A stretch of DNA of 64,000 nucleotides from Phymatolithon calcareum (Eukaryota; Rhodophyta; Florideophyceae; Hapalidiales), in assembly GCA_977006965.1 (NCBI GenBank), contig OZ345375.1, positions 2,418,001 to 2,482,000 of the forward strand, given 5' to 3'. The position numbers and the translations under genes are program-made. This document shows, piece by piece, positions 11,397 through 21,659 of this stretch (positions are counted from its first letter, which is position 1; the number at the start of each line of letters is the position of its first letter). The notes beneath the pieces were generated by a model. That model saw nothing but the letters and a program-made list of their open reading frames with translations, searched no databases and had not been told where the DNA came from.

Positions 11397-12488
11397 ATGG
11401 TCGTATTGTCCCCCGGTCAGCCATTTCGGAGCAATGATTCCCGTTCCGTCTCTCGCCGCCGTTCTGCCATTTTGACTACCTTATGCATTGTTTTGGCTAT
11501 TTTGTTTGGCTATTATTACTTGCGAGCCTTTCTCCCACTAATGACATCGGCATGGCAGTCGTCCTCCCCCAATTTTCGCGCATGTAACGGCAATGCCGCC
11601 TGCTGCGAGCGACTGTTCTCTCCCCCATCTCGTCCTCACAAGGTCGTTAATACCTTATTTCGTCTTTCGCGCTCAGGTGGCGGCGAAGTCCGTCGATGGC
11701 GCATGGCAACACACCCGAATTCTGATATCGTATCACAGTCGATACAGCGATACGGAAACTGGGATTTGGGAAAATCGTGGGAACTTCTGCGTGCCATTCG
11801 TGTCCCTGCGAAAAACGGTATTTTACTTGACATCGGCGCAAATATTGGCTGGTTTACCTTGGCGATGGCACATGCGGGACACAGAGTTGTCGCCATCGAA
11901 CCCTTCGTGGAGAATCTCGCACTTCTTCGACACTCCCTCTGTCTGGCGTCTCCTGAAGTGCGTGATCGTATACAGCTAATACCATATGCGTTGGGAACTG
12001 TGGACGGAATGCGTTGTGAGCTGTGGCAGAACGCAACATTTAATCGCGGTGATACCTTCACTGTGTGCAGTGGTTCGGCAACTGCACCAGAAGCAGACAG
12101 AATGCGTCGGCAAGGGTTTCTTAAACTGGGAGAGGCAGTACTGCGACGACTGGATACTATCATTACGACTGGGATGGCGCGATTCCCGAAGGACACCGGC
12201 GTTATCGTGAAAATTGATGTTGAAGGCTTCGAACCGATTGCCTTTCAGGGCGCGAAGGAGTTTCTTGCGCAATATAGGCCGATTCTTATCTATGCGGAAT
12301 ACATTCCAAAGATGATTGAGGCGGCCGCGCAGTCTATTGGCGTCTCTGTTGCAGAATCAAAGAAAAGGCCAGAGATGTTCCTGAAATTTATGGCCAATGC
12401 AGGATACTCTCATGCATTGTACGGCTATAAGATGCAGAAAAATTGGGGTCCCACATATGAGGCCAAGTTTACGCGGAGAACTTCATAG
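11397..12488 (+). CDS. Membrane-anchored FkbM-family methyltransferase
   Basis: The 363-residue protein probably transfers a methyl group from S-adenosylmethionine to a hydroxyl of a sugar or other metabolite. The substrate cannot be read from the sequence. The first ATG is at 11397. A hydrophobic segment at about residues 24-50 (TLCIVLAILFGYYYL) follows a basic N terminus, as in type II Golgi/ER membrane enzymes. The SAM-binding loop is at about residues 141-160 (LLDIGANIGWF) with the acidic strand-2 end VVAIEP. The FkbM C-terminal signature VKIDVEGFEP is near residue 280, followed by ILIYAEYIP. It is a single exon, ends cleanly, and has near-balanced base composition like its host neighbours. 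In a red alga, O-methylation of cell-wall galactan would be an attractive role, but that is inference. Confidence 0.85.
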   Translation: MVVLSPGQPFRSNDSRSVSRRRSAILTTLCIVLAILFGYYYLRAFLPLMTSAWQSSSPNFRACNGNAACCERLFSPPSRPHKVVNTLFRLSRSGGGEVRRWRMATHPNSDIVSQSIQRYGNWDLGKSWELLRAIRVPAKNGILLDIGANIGWFTLAMAHAGHRVVAIEPFVENLALLRHSLCLASPEVRDRIQLIPYALGTVDGMRCELWQNATFNRGDTFTVCSGSATAPEADRMRRQGFLKLGEAVLRRLDTIITTGMARFPKDTGVIVKIDVEGFEPIAFQGAKEFLAQYRPILIYAEYIPKMIEAAAQSIGVSVAESKKRPEMFLKFMANAGYSHALYGYKMQKNWGPTYEAKFTRRTS

Positions 12489-13101
12489 ATTACTTTTTGA
12501 AACATTCGCGTAAACTTCTGACTTGAACTTCGAGTAAGACTGCAAGACTCGTGGCTCCATGAATGTTCACAATTTTTTCCATAGAGCTAGTAGGGCGGGC
12601 CTATGCACACATCTTCAGTTGCATTGGGTTCCACTACCGAGTAGGGAAATAGTTTCCACGGATTAGCAGACATCTCGTAGTCTGTATCATCCCCCGTTCC
12701 ACATTGGATGATGTGTGTCGCTTTTCGCACCGAACGATACCGGACTGCAGTCTGCTGGGAGGAGACGGTGGAAAAGGCACTGATGGGGTTCGTCATTCGC
12801 AAAGTTTCTGGTGGCCCACAGGGATGCTGGATGTACGGCTTGCGCTTCTCTATCATCTGGATGGCTGGACACGACGTTGGCTTGCAGACATGGGGCAACC
12901 ATCCAGAATCAAGATGAAGTGTAAGTGAAAAAGCATTTAGATGGAAACAAAATCAAGAGCATCGGCCCACACCCGATATGAAGGAGAAGAAACTTGGGTC
13001 CAATTCCTCACAAAGTTGCGCATATTGCTCGTTCGACTTTTCTAGCGCTGGTCACAAACGCTGAACAATATTTCAAAATGGAACGCCTTCATAGTAGGTG
13101 C
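12489..13101. other. Intergenic; one unassigned minus-strand frame
   Basis: A 103-codon frame on the minus strand at 12587-12898 has protein-like composition but no recognisable domain. It is not called as a gene. Nothing else is seen. Confidence 0.35.
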
Positions 13102-13675
13102 TCACGGAATAAAACTGATATAACGCACGCCCTGCATAAAAGGCGTGTTCAGTATACTGCTGCGGGTCTTAGTTCCAGCCAAAGATAGTAATACTCTGAA
13201 CCAGAGCATCCATATTCTCCTGTAGCGATCCCGCTCCAACACCACGGAGTTGCAAACCACCTTGTCGATGGTATAATATTCGTTCAAATCAATAGTCACT
13301 TGCTCCAGAAGCGGATTCGCCTGCACGAGACAGTCTAACGCCTCCCCCGGCAGACGCACATGGGAGCAAGGGATCCTGGCTATGCATGAAAACGAGAACA
13401 CCCGAAGCCCTCCAGTGCTTCTGGCTATGGAGTCGGAAGAGTTCTCGAACGAAACTCTACTCAGCTCTAAAGTCTCCAGCTCCGGCATCTGGTTCAAGAG
13501 CAAAGGTGAAATGACTTTGCAAACAACGTCAAATCTGCTCACGCAGGCGACCTTAAGCTTCTTCAAATTCGTGCAATGATTCATTGGAACATCAACTCTG
13601 TCTGCGAAACCATCCAATATGCAAAAACGCTCACAATCCAGAGCCAATCATGGGTACAACTGCCACAAGTAATAA

Positions 13676-14333
13676 CGCGCTTTTCAAGCATGTTCTTTCG
13701 ACTTGCAGCACAACTTTGGAATCTCTCAAGGTGACAGTGAATTCGAAAGACAAAGTGCAAGCAATGGTGCAGCATTGTGGAGGACTAAGTTCTCTAGAGA
13801 TTTCTCGTGGCGATACACGTTATTTTCTTGACCTCACCGATATATGGGCTACAGTTGGGAAGACGCTGCAGACTCTGTGCATGACGGACGGGTACTTTTT
13901 CGAAGGACAGGTTTCCCTTCTATTCAAGTTCATTGTCGCAATCTCCGAAGCATTGAAATAGGTGAAACAGATCATCAAATTGCACGAGCTATGTTATATG
14001 CTTCTCTTGGGGATCAGCTTGCAATCTGATGATCCGTTTCACCTATTTCAATGCTTCGGAGATTGCGACAATCAACTTGAATAGAAGGGAAATCCTGCCC
14101 TTCGAAAAAGTACCTGGCCGTCATGCACAGAGTCCGCAGCGTCTTCCCAACTGTAGCCCATAAATCGGTGAGGTCAAGAAAATAATGTGTATCGCCACGA
14201 GAAATCTCTAGAGAACTTAGTCCTCCACAATGCTGCACCATTGCTTGCACTTTGTCTTTCGAATTCACTGTCACCTTGAGAGATTTCAAAGTTGTGCTGC
14301 AAGTCGAAAGAACACGATTGAAAAACGCGTTAG
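13676..14333. repeat. ~310-bp inverted duplication, 37-bp spacer
   Basis: Arms 13676-13983 and 14021-14333 are inverted copies at roughly 95% identity. Both encode the same LRR-like peptide (LSTCSTTL.SLKVTVNSKD) in opposite directions. The right arm is in the gene's own orientation, so the left arm is the inverted copy. Confidence 0.9.
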
Positions 14334-14560
14334 TACCAACGTTGCGAAGACGTAAATCTTTGACATTGGTCATCAAAGAAAGCGCGGGAAGAATGAAACG
14401 GAACTTGACGTTCTTCGATATGTCCGTAAATGAAACTTTGGAAAAACCATGGCCGGCAATGCGCATAAGAGCACTGTAGTCCATGAATGTCCTAACGCAA
14501 ATGTCACAATTCTCTTTCATGACGTCCTTCTGTGTCTCAGCACCTTGACACACGGTGACG

Positions 14561-14829
14561 GCGGTAAAATGCTTCAAGCAAAACTTGGTCAATGGTCCAT
14601 CGATAAGCCTTTGCATCGCCACTGGATTAGCTTCATCGAAAGCAGCGATTTGTTTTAGCTATTCCGCATCGGTGGATCGATGACGAAGTTTTGCTTGAAG
14701 CATTTTACCTCCATCACCGTGCGGTAAAATGCTTCAAGCAAAACTTGGTCAACGGTCCACCGATGCGGAATAGCAGAAACAAATCGCTGCTTTGGATCAA
14801 GCAAATCCAGTGGCGATGCAAAGGCTTAG
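14561..14829. repeat. Shuffled direct and inverted short duplications
   Basis: A ~42-bp segment with AAAATGCTTCAAGC occurs directly at 14561-14603 and 14722-14764, and in part inverted at about 14676-14709. A second segment (AGCCTTTGCATCGCCACTGG) is at about 14609 and inverted at about 14809-14829. The arrangement fits serial template switching inside the LRR-like gene. Confidence 0.75.
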
Positions 14830-15158
14830 TACTCATGTAGCGCATTAGATTTTCGACCTCGTTGTTTGCCGGAATGTCGAAATAAGTTGTGCGGGGAGCT
14901 ACGCGTTCGAAGACATTAGAGATCGATGCGCCTGGCGAGGATGCATTGCGACGTTGAAGGTTATTGCCCGAAGACATTGCCGTCACACTCTTCCACGGGG
15001 TGTGGAATTTATTTGATTCGTCAAGTTGGATTGCTGTTCGCGAATGTGCTACCCAGGAACCCGGTGAGCAGACAGTGAAGAGCTTAAGATGTCACCTATA
15101 CTTCCCGCCAAACTGGATTTTTCAGTGGCGATCATACAAGATTTCCTCTGTATTTTGA

Positions 15159-15891
15159 TAATGTGAAAACATCATTAAGAGAGTATTGTTTTTGTAACGT
15201 TACGACGTTCATGCCGCAAAGTACCAATCTTAAACTGAAACATTCCAATGGAAGTATTACGCCGACTGACACTGCGTTAGCCAGACGCTAGAATTGATTG
15301 ATAAGAAAGTGTAGACAAACTGGTATAAGTAGGCGGGTAAGAGCAGTTTTCATCGGCTTAATCCCGACGACCTCTCAGTTTTATCTAGACTGATTTGAAC
15401 TCGTCCCGTCTTGGAATGCCCTTGAAGTCAATCAACAATCTCTAGACAGGTGTAAATGACGAGAGATAGATTTGCGTCTCTGAGATCATGTTTGGGCAAT
15501 TTCTCTCTCGCAATCCGAGTCGCAGTGGAATATTGTTTCCGAATATGACCACCAAGTACGCACCACAGGTTGTGAGTATCAGCCCAGCCATATGTATGCC
15601 GCGTCCGCTATCCCAGGCCGGAAGTGAAAGATTGGAAGAACGGTCGTTGTGAACAGGCTTAGTGCTTCAGAATCATCCTTTTCCAGTCCCCAAATCTTTA
15701 GGACGCTCTGGCCAAGGGCATATACAGGGCGAGAGAGCTATGCAGAGGCTGAGCGCTTCCAAGATAAGGCTGTATTCTGAACACATCGTACAAAATAAGA
15801 CGGATGAGTGACTCTTCCAGGGCGCCTTGTGCTCCTTTCCTCGGACGTGCTTGAGCGGTGTCGCAAGAATTCGGAAATGGTAGTTTGATAC
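15159..15891. other. No recognisable gene
   Basis: Only short frames without domains are present. The last 8 bases (TTTGATAC) are the left target-site copy of the adjoining hAT element. Confidence 0.4.
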
Positions 15892-17269
15892 CAGGGTTCG
15901 TCCCAATTCAATTTTTCGTTATTGCTTCCAGCGGAGCAATTAGGCAAGCAATAGCAATAAGATTTCTCGCACACAATAGAAGTTGCAATTGACGTACTTT
16001 GCGCAAAACGTATTGCAATTGACGTACATCTCGCAATAACTACTGCAATTAAGATTCTGCGAGAAATATTAGGGGCAACACAGTTTTACCACTTCTATCT
16101 AAAGGTCACTCACTCCATCGTACTGCTCATCTCCTTGGAGTCGCTCTTGAACACAGTCGCGAACTACTTTCGCCATCGCGGACTTGACGTCCTGTTCGTT
16201 CCAATATGCCTTATTAATTTTGAGGAAGAGAATAGCCTCAAAGATCATGGGGCTCATTCGGCTGCGATTTCGCTTAAGATATTCTTTGTGAGAACAAAGC
16301 CTTTCTAGCAGAGCCACTGATCCAAGAGTAAAATCGCAGTTAATGTAGTCGTTTCTTTCCTCTGCAATCTTCCGCGTCTTAAAAGCGATTCGTTCAGATA
16401 TGGACAACTCCTCCATCGATAGCGTGATTTTGCCATCCGTCGTTTTTCTGAGTTTCGGTTGTGGAAAAGAAGAGAATCTGCTTGAAATATTTCGAGACAA
16501 CTTGTTCAACGTTGAGAGATACGAAACCTTCCTGATGCTTCGGTGATGACGTGTCACCGAACATAGACGTACGTTTGCACATCATCGTGGCTATTACTCT
16601 GGTTCTTAACTACTCCTCCGATATCATAAACCATAAGGAGCACCATGCAAAGTCTACCCTCCAACAGCCAGAAAACCAAAAAGTGATACTTGTATCACGA
16701 GCCACTCAAACTGGATCTCGGTGAGCCGAGTGACTTCGACTGAATGAATGCGCGCACGTGCAACCTTGCTTCCTGTCGATGCGACTCGACGAGCTCCTAA
16801 CCATTTTTCAGGCTGTCGACAAGTAAGGACTGCTCGCAACCTCAAATCACAGCGTGCCACAGGACAGGGGAGTACTTTTCCCCCTCGAGGTCCCGAAGGA
16901 GACCAGATGTGGGTTTTTGTAGTCCACTGAATCGTGTTACACCAACAAGAAAAGAAACAATTCCATAGACAGAATCCAGCCAAATCCTCTTGACGCTAGG
17001 AAAGTTGCCCCAAGTGTCAGCTGATGCGTTGGTAACTTTTAAATAAAAATCTACCTTTCTTCTTCTTCTTCCTGTCGATGCTGTAAGCCACGTAAAAGTA
17101 AACTCCACCGCTCCAATTTGAGTTGCAATTTGGAAACTATGATCCGGAACAATTGCAACTCGAAACTCTGCTTCAATTACAGTTGCAATAGCGAAAACTC
17201 TGTGCAGTAAATATAAAATTGCAATTAATTGCAATTAACTGCAATAACTTTAAATTGGGACGATCACTG
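15892..17269. mobile_element. Decayed hAT transposon with both ends
   Basis: The left terminal inverted repeat begins CAGGGTTCGTCCCAATT. The complement of the right end reads CAGTGATCGTCCCAATT, so 15 of the first 17 positions match, and both are soon followed by GTTATTGC. The element is bracketed by TTTGATAC (15884-15891) and TTTGATAT (17270-17277), an 8-bp target-site duplication matching at 7 of 8. CAGTG-type ends and 8-bp duplications are typical of hAT elements. Subterminal TTGCAATT motifs cluster at about 15970-16050 and 17110-17245. At 1378 bp the element is too short for a full transposase and keeps only the C-terminal part of it. Confidence 0.85.
16099..16557 (-). pseudogene. C-terminal remnant of hAT transposase
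   Basis: The open frame near its 3' end contains a series of residues typical of the hAT C-terminal dimerisation region: SVALLERLCS, then KRNRSRMSP, then FEAILFLKINKAYWNEQDV. The catalytic DDE core and BED-type finger that normally precede this region are not present as an open frame. Upstream minus-strand frames within the element (16654-17234) are unrelated or scrambled. The piece lies wholly within the TIR-bounded element at 15892-17269, which supports the assignment. It is nonfunctional as a transposase. Confidence 0.75.
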
Positions 17270-17737
17270 TTTGATATCACGGCTGTAGACTTCGAATCAC
17301 AAGGGATACGTGGCACCCGAAGGGAAGGCTGTTGAACAGGCTGCAGTGAGATACCGGCAGCAACGTCCGTTCGTTCGTTCGAGGCCAGTGGCGAGTATCA
17401 TTGGAGCCGCCTCTTCATCAACAACGACGAGCAATCTATCCTATTCTGGCCCTGTTGAGCTTTCACGCTTTTATGTTTCTGTGATGAGCTTTGTGCATGT
17501 GACGAAATTACGGATAGACTTACCGAAATAACTGTGCTCGAGCAGCACGAGTATTAGTGAATATGGCCAACTTGGTGAATTTCCTTCAAAACAAGTCATG
17601 ATAGCTTTACAGTGTACCAGCCATTTGATCCTCAGCCACAGCCAATACAATTTTTGCACGTGGGGTGTAATGACGCATTGAGCAATTAGTTCGGAAGTGT
17701 CCAGCGCTCGCCGATTGCCATCCCGAAGCCAGCATTG
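17270..17737. promoter_or_regulatory. Upstream region of the acyl-CoA synthetase gene
   Basis: There is no gene here, and the region presumably carries the promoter and 5' leader of the gene starting at 17738. No specific element is identified. The first 8 bases are the right target-site copy of the hAT element. Confidence 0.3.
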
Positions 17738-19339
17738 ATGCATGGTCTGCGACTTATTCGCGCACTGCACTCATCGCGCGCTTCTCGCGCCCCACCCGTG
17801 AAATCGACATCTGCGCTCTTTTCTGCGCCCGATGGCCTATTTACCCGTCTGGCCGCGCAGCCAGCATCCCGTGTCGCCGTCACGCACAACGGCCGTTCGC
17901 AGACATATGCGGAATTATCGGCAGATTCTGCCCGCGTCGCTGCCCTGTTGCGCACGCAGAGGTTTCCTCCATCATTCGACGCCCCGCCGCGCATCGGCAT
18001 TCTGCACCGTCCATGTCACGCGTGGCTGCACGCACTATTGGGCATATGGCGCGCCGGACTGGTTGCTGTGCCTCTCTCCCCGTCGTACCCGGCGCGTGCG
18101 CTCGCGCCGCTCCTCTCCGACTCCGCTGTTTCGTGCGTTCTTTCCGAGCCGGCGCTTTCCAGTTCAGTGCCTGTCGGCGTCCCTGTTCTCCGGACCGATA
18201 CCGCCGGTGCAGGTACTGCAGAATGCATCGCGTTGAAGAGCGAGGAACATGACCCTCGAATGCTTTTGTACACGTCCGGTACGACAAGCGCTCCAAAGGG
18301 CGTGTTGTGGACGGAGAAGATGCTTCGTTTTCAGCTCAATACACTGACTCAAATGTGGCGGTGGAGTGCGGCAGACCGAGCGCTGTGCGTTCTGCCACTA
18401 CACCATGTGCACGGGATTGTCAACGTGACGCTTAGCGCGCTATATTCGGGTGCGGAGGTAGAGTTTCATGACCGATTTTGCGCGGACAAAGTGTGGAAAT
18501 CGGTCTGCGGACCGCGGTCACCGACGGTATTCATGGCGGTGCCGACGGTGTATGCGCGTCTAATTGAGAAGTACCGATCGGTGGGAGAAGACGAAAAGGA
18601 GGAGATGCGAAACGCAGCTAGGCGGGTTAGATTATTTGTGTGCGGATCTGCTGTTCTTCCGCGTCAGAGGTTCAAAGAGTGGGAGGAAATCTCGGGACAG
18701 CGATTGCTTGAACGATACGGCATGACAGAGACGGGCATGCTGCTATCAAACGAGTATGAGCAGAGGTATTGCGGGACAGTGGGGAAGCCACTCCCCGGTG
18801 TTGAGACGCGTGTGGGGGACGGTGGTGAGTTGTGGGTGCGAGGACCTGGGGTTTTTGCGCAGTACTGGCGGAAGAAGGAGGCGACGAAGAAGGCATTTGA
18901 TGCGGAGGGTTGGTTTCGAACCGGGGATGTGGTTGAATTTGATGAATCGCGCGGCGTTTTTCAGATGGTCGGAAGATTGAGCATTGACATTATTAAGAGC
19001 GGAGGTTATAAGGTTTCAGCGTTGGAAATTGAGGGCGCAATGAGAGATGTGGACGGAGTGGGCGATGTTGCTGTTGTCGGCGTGCCGCATGTGCAACTTG
19101 GAGAAGGCATTGTTGCTATTGTGGTTTTGCGTGAGGGAGAGGTGGAGACTGATGTAAGGGAGAAGGTTTTATCGCAACTGCGAGACGTATTGCCGAGGTA
19201 TAAGATTCCGAGAGGTGTGCATTTCGTGGGTGATTTTCCGAGAAATGAGATGGGCAAGGTGAAAAAGAATGTGCTGAAAAAGGAGTGGGGCGATTGGTAT
19301 TCAGAAAATGGGTGGGAGGACACGGTTGCAGGTGGATAG
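17738..19339 (+). CDS. Acyl-CoA synthetase, malonyl-CoA synthetase (ACSF3/MatB) type
   Basis: The 533-residue enzyme belongs to the ANL superfamily, which activates a carboxylic acid with ATP and loads it onto coenzyme A. The ATP-binding P-loop YTSGTTSAPKG is near residue 177. The adenylate motif ERYGMTETG is near 326, WFRTGD near 391, and the hinge and CoA region KSGGYKVSALEIE near 420. The C-terminal catalytic lysine lies in PRNEMGKVKK, about residue 505. Length and motif wording fit the malonate-activating ACSF3/MatB branch, which supplies malonyl-CoA in mitochondria. The N terminus (HGLRLIRALHSSRASRAPP) is rich in Arg and Ser and lacks acidic residues, which fits a mitochondrial transit peptide. 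The first ATG is at 17738. It is a single exon. Assignment to the ANL superfamily is firm, and malonate as substrate is probable. Confidence 0.88.
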   Translation: MHGLRLIRALHSSRASRAPPVKSTSALFSAPDGLFTRLAAQPASRVAVTHNGRSQTYAELSADSARVAALLRTQRFPPSFDAPPRIGILHRPCHAWLHALLGIWRAGLVAVPLSPSYPARALAPLLSDSAVSCVLSEPALSSSVPVGVPVLRTDTAGAGTAECIALKSEEHDPRMLLYTSGTTSAPKGVLWTEKMLRFQLNTLTQMWRWSAADRALCVLPLHHVHGIVNVTLSALYSGAEVEFHDRFCADKVWKSVCGPRSPTVFMAVPTVYARLIEKYRSVGEDEKEEMRNAARRVRLFVCGSAVLPRQRFKEWEEISGQRLLERYGMTETGMLLSNEYEQRYCGTVGKPLPGVETRVGDGGELWVRGPGVFAQYWRKKEATKKAFDAEGWFRTGDVVEFDESRGVFQMVGRLSIDIIKSGGYKVSALEIEGAMRDVDGVGDVAVVGVPHVQLGEGIVAIVVLREGEVETDVREKVLSQLRDVLPRYKIPRGVHFVGDFPRNEMGKVKKNVLKKEWGDWYSENGWEDTVAGG

Positions 19340-20375
19340 GGGTGGTTGTCACATCATTGTTCGAGACTGAAGGCTGCGGCTGACCTGGGTTTGCAACAGG
19401 AAAAACGAGATGAAGATTTGAGTGCGACATGGTCGTTCGCGAGCTTCCAGTTCCGCTTGTGCGGGGCAGGCAGGCAGGCAGCCAGGCAGGCAGCCAGGCA
19501 GCCAGCCAGCCAGCCAGCCACATCCCCTACTGTCGACGAACAAACTGTGCAAGGCGCAGAAAAGACAGTATAGTGTGTGCTCCAAGAGAAATCAAGATGT
19601 GGTCACCGTCCAAGCACAGTATGTCTCTGAGTGCATTTGCTATTGCGCACACCAGGGAACTTCTCGCAGTCATCCGCTGAGAGACTTGGACCAAACATGA
19701 GGCGATTAGACATGATGTAGATAAAGCAAAGTAGGCGCGTAGTGTAGCTCGCACTCTGAGCGGTGAGCTTTTGTGCGTTTAAGAATAAGAAAGGGGTTGA
19801 ATTGAACGCGGAAGCTGGCTGGCTGGCTGGCTGGCGATTGGTTCTTGCACCCGTTTCATGTCTGTTGAACGGATATGACCGTGGCAAACATGTGTGCCGT
19901 TGTCAATCTACGCTGGCTGGCTGGCTGGAGCTTCCAGCTTTCGGAAAAGCATGGTAGTCATAGGTGGTAAATATTTCGAAATTTCAGCGTGAGGGCAGCT
20001 AGCCGCCATCAGCGCACAACAATGTAGACGCGCACAGCCGTCTCCCCCTCGAGTTTTTTAGAGTACTGTACACCATATTGACGACCTGGCAGGCATTATC
20101 GAGCCGGTTGTACTGTACCGACGTTACAACAGTGTGGAGGGTGCGAAGGAAGGAAGGAATGCCAGTCGACGAGCGGTGCCATGTTCAAAATTACGTAGTT
20201 TTCGCAGTCTTTTGTTATGATACAGTAGTTCAGAAAGCATCGCATTTCATAGAAAAGAGGTAATTTACAGCTGTAAATCAATCGCGGTTCTCCTCTGAAT
20301 TTATTTGTCAGAGGCGCTCGCTACTGTACTCGCTCCTTAGCTCGTGCAACCGGCGCAGCGCGCTCGTCGCCCGCC
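19340..20375. other. Intergenic with GGCA/GGCT microsatellites
   Basis: Tetranucleotide repeats of the GCAG/CCAG family run from about 19466 to 19520. GGCT repeats lie near 19816-19838 and 19911-19928. TACTGTAC-type motifs near 20052, 20108 and 20321 lie upstream of LSM12. The short frames in this stretch follow the repeats and are not called. Confidence 0.6.
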
Positions 20376-21093
20376 ATGGATTTCCCGAAGGATTTCCCCA
20401 AGGGAAAGTGTCTCTCCCTTTCCCTCACGCAGGGCCCCCCGGTCAAGGGCTTCGTGCACACTGTGGACAGGAAGGCTGGATTGCTCTTCGTGGAGGAATT
20501 GTCCACGGCTAATTTCATCCTGATTGCAACCAAAAGCGTCGTCTCCATCGTCCCCATTGCCAGTCCCCCCAACAAGCGCGTCTGGCCAGACAAAGGTAAC
20601 CATTTCCCGTCCATTCTGCGTGTTGCATTGCCCGCCGTCGTTTTCTCACCGTTCTCGTCTTGCGATGCGCAGTTCAGGCTGACCTCGGCCGCATCAGGGC
20701 CGAGGAAGACCGCGTTCTACGAAAAAAGGAAGCGCAGTACCGTAACATTGGCGTAGGCGTTTCTGCAGAGGGACAGGCGATATACGATGTTTTGGCGAAA
20801 ACTCTTGATTGCAGATGGCAGAATGAGACCATTGTCATTTTTGATACCGTACATTTACTGCCGCCATACTCCGTGAATGAGATCGTCAGGTATGTTTCTT
20901 TCATCTCATCTCATCTCATCTCATCTCATCTCATCTGTCCACACTCTTCTAACCAGTCGCGTGTCATTGTTTGGTTGGTGAGCACAGCAGTGAGGGAGAC
21001 GCGGCGGCGAAGGAACGCGTGCGAAAGGTGCTTGAGAATGAACGCCCGAAAATAGTATCAGATACTACTGCTACTAATGGCTTACAAAAATGA
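20376..21093 (+). CDS. LSM12: LSM12 homologue (three exons)
   Basis: The gene is predicted as exons 20376-20595, 20673-20889 and 20988-21093, giving about 180 residues. The introns are 77 and 98 bp with GT-AG ends. The N-terminal part is an Lsm-like fold (GPPVKGFVHTVDRKAGLL, then ATKSVVSIVPIA). The middle has the anticodon-binding-like AD domain, including GVGVSAEGQAIYDVLAKTL, CRWQNETIVI and LPPYSVNEIVR. The tail AAKERVRKVLENER matches plant LSM12 endings. LSM12 proteins are linked to RNA binding and, in animals, to calcium signalling and ataxin-2 complexes. The role here is inferred from the family. The last intron contains a TCATC repeat and ends in CAGCAG, so two acceptors 3 nt apart are possible. 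Exon junctions are predicted, not proven. Confidence 0.85.
20901..20935. repeat. (TCATC)7 microsatellite in LSM12 intron 2
   Basis: Seven perfect TCATC units begin 11 bp after the predicted intron 2 donor. Length change here would alter intron size without touching the coding sequence. Confidence 0.9.
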
Positions 21094-21659
21094 CTGTTTA
21101 TTAAATGGAGATACATACTATAGGAAGGGATGTTCTTCGCACAACCGCTGGCTGCACTACATACATACTGCAGTACATATATGTTTGCGCTCGAAATTTG
21201 CAAACTCAACTCCCTCACGCATGTTTGTTTGAACAATGCTACATACCATCATCGCACAGTATACTGTACTGTACCCAGCCGATCGTCCAACGGCCATACC
21301 ACCATTTCTGACGCCTCATGCTCCGCCCGCACAAAGTGCAGACAGACGCATCTTTCTGCACCTCGTCATCTGTGCAGAATTCCCATGAAACCTAATCACC
21401 CTAGCATCCATCCATCCATCCATCCATCCATCCATCCATCCATCCATTGCTGGGTGCATGCATGACCCCAGTATAAAGGCCAGGACTCTTGCTCGAAATT
21501 TGGCTTGGCTTGGCTTGGCTCGACCATTGTACAGTACCAACAATCGCTCTCAACTGGACTGGACCCGATGACACAGACAGACAGAGCCTCTTTTCCAATG
21601 TTGACCTGAAACGGCAAGCTATTATGGACAGACATTCCAACAAAACAAACACAATTCAC
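21094..21659. other. Convergent 3' region with CATC and TTGGC repeats
   Basis: This lies between the 3' ends of LSM12 (+) and the Myb gene (-). A CATC tetranucleotide repeat runs from 21405 to 21446 and a short TTGGC repeat lies near 21503-21520. TACTGTACTGTACC occurs near 21262. No gene is called. Confidence 0.55.

Larger units (their letters stand above)
13102..14986 (-). pseudogene. LRR-like gene broken by inverted self-duplications
   Basis: Three minus-strand pieces appear to belong to one former gene: 14714-14986 (N-terminal, ATG at 14986), 14014-14622 and 13102-13647. The second and third pieces contain leucine-rich-repeat-like stretches (LKSLKVTVNS, LSSLEISRGD, LRSIEIGE, LETLELSRVSFEN). 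These resemble the curved-solenoid part of F-box/LRR proteins, although no certain F-box is visible. The pieces are separated by a ~310-bp inverted copy of the middle segment (13676-13983) and by shuffled copies near 14561-14829. The reading frame therefore cannot be continuous. A protein-binding role would be expected of the intact ancestor. Reading it as two separate short genes is less likely because the pieces share overlapping duplicated sequence. Confidence 0.6.

Noticed and set aside
20941-21055. LSM12 exon 3 using the AACCAG acceptor near 20956
   Set aside because: It would give an unrelated Arg-rich tail. The acceptor at 20987 (or 20990) yields KERVRKVLENER, which matches known LSM12 endings.
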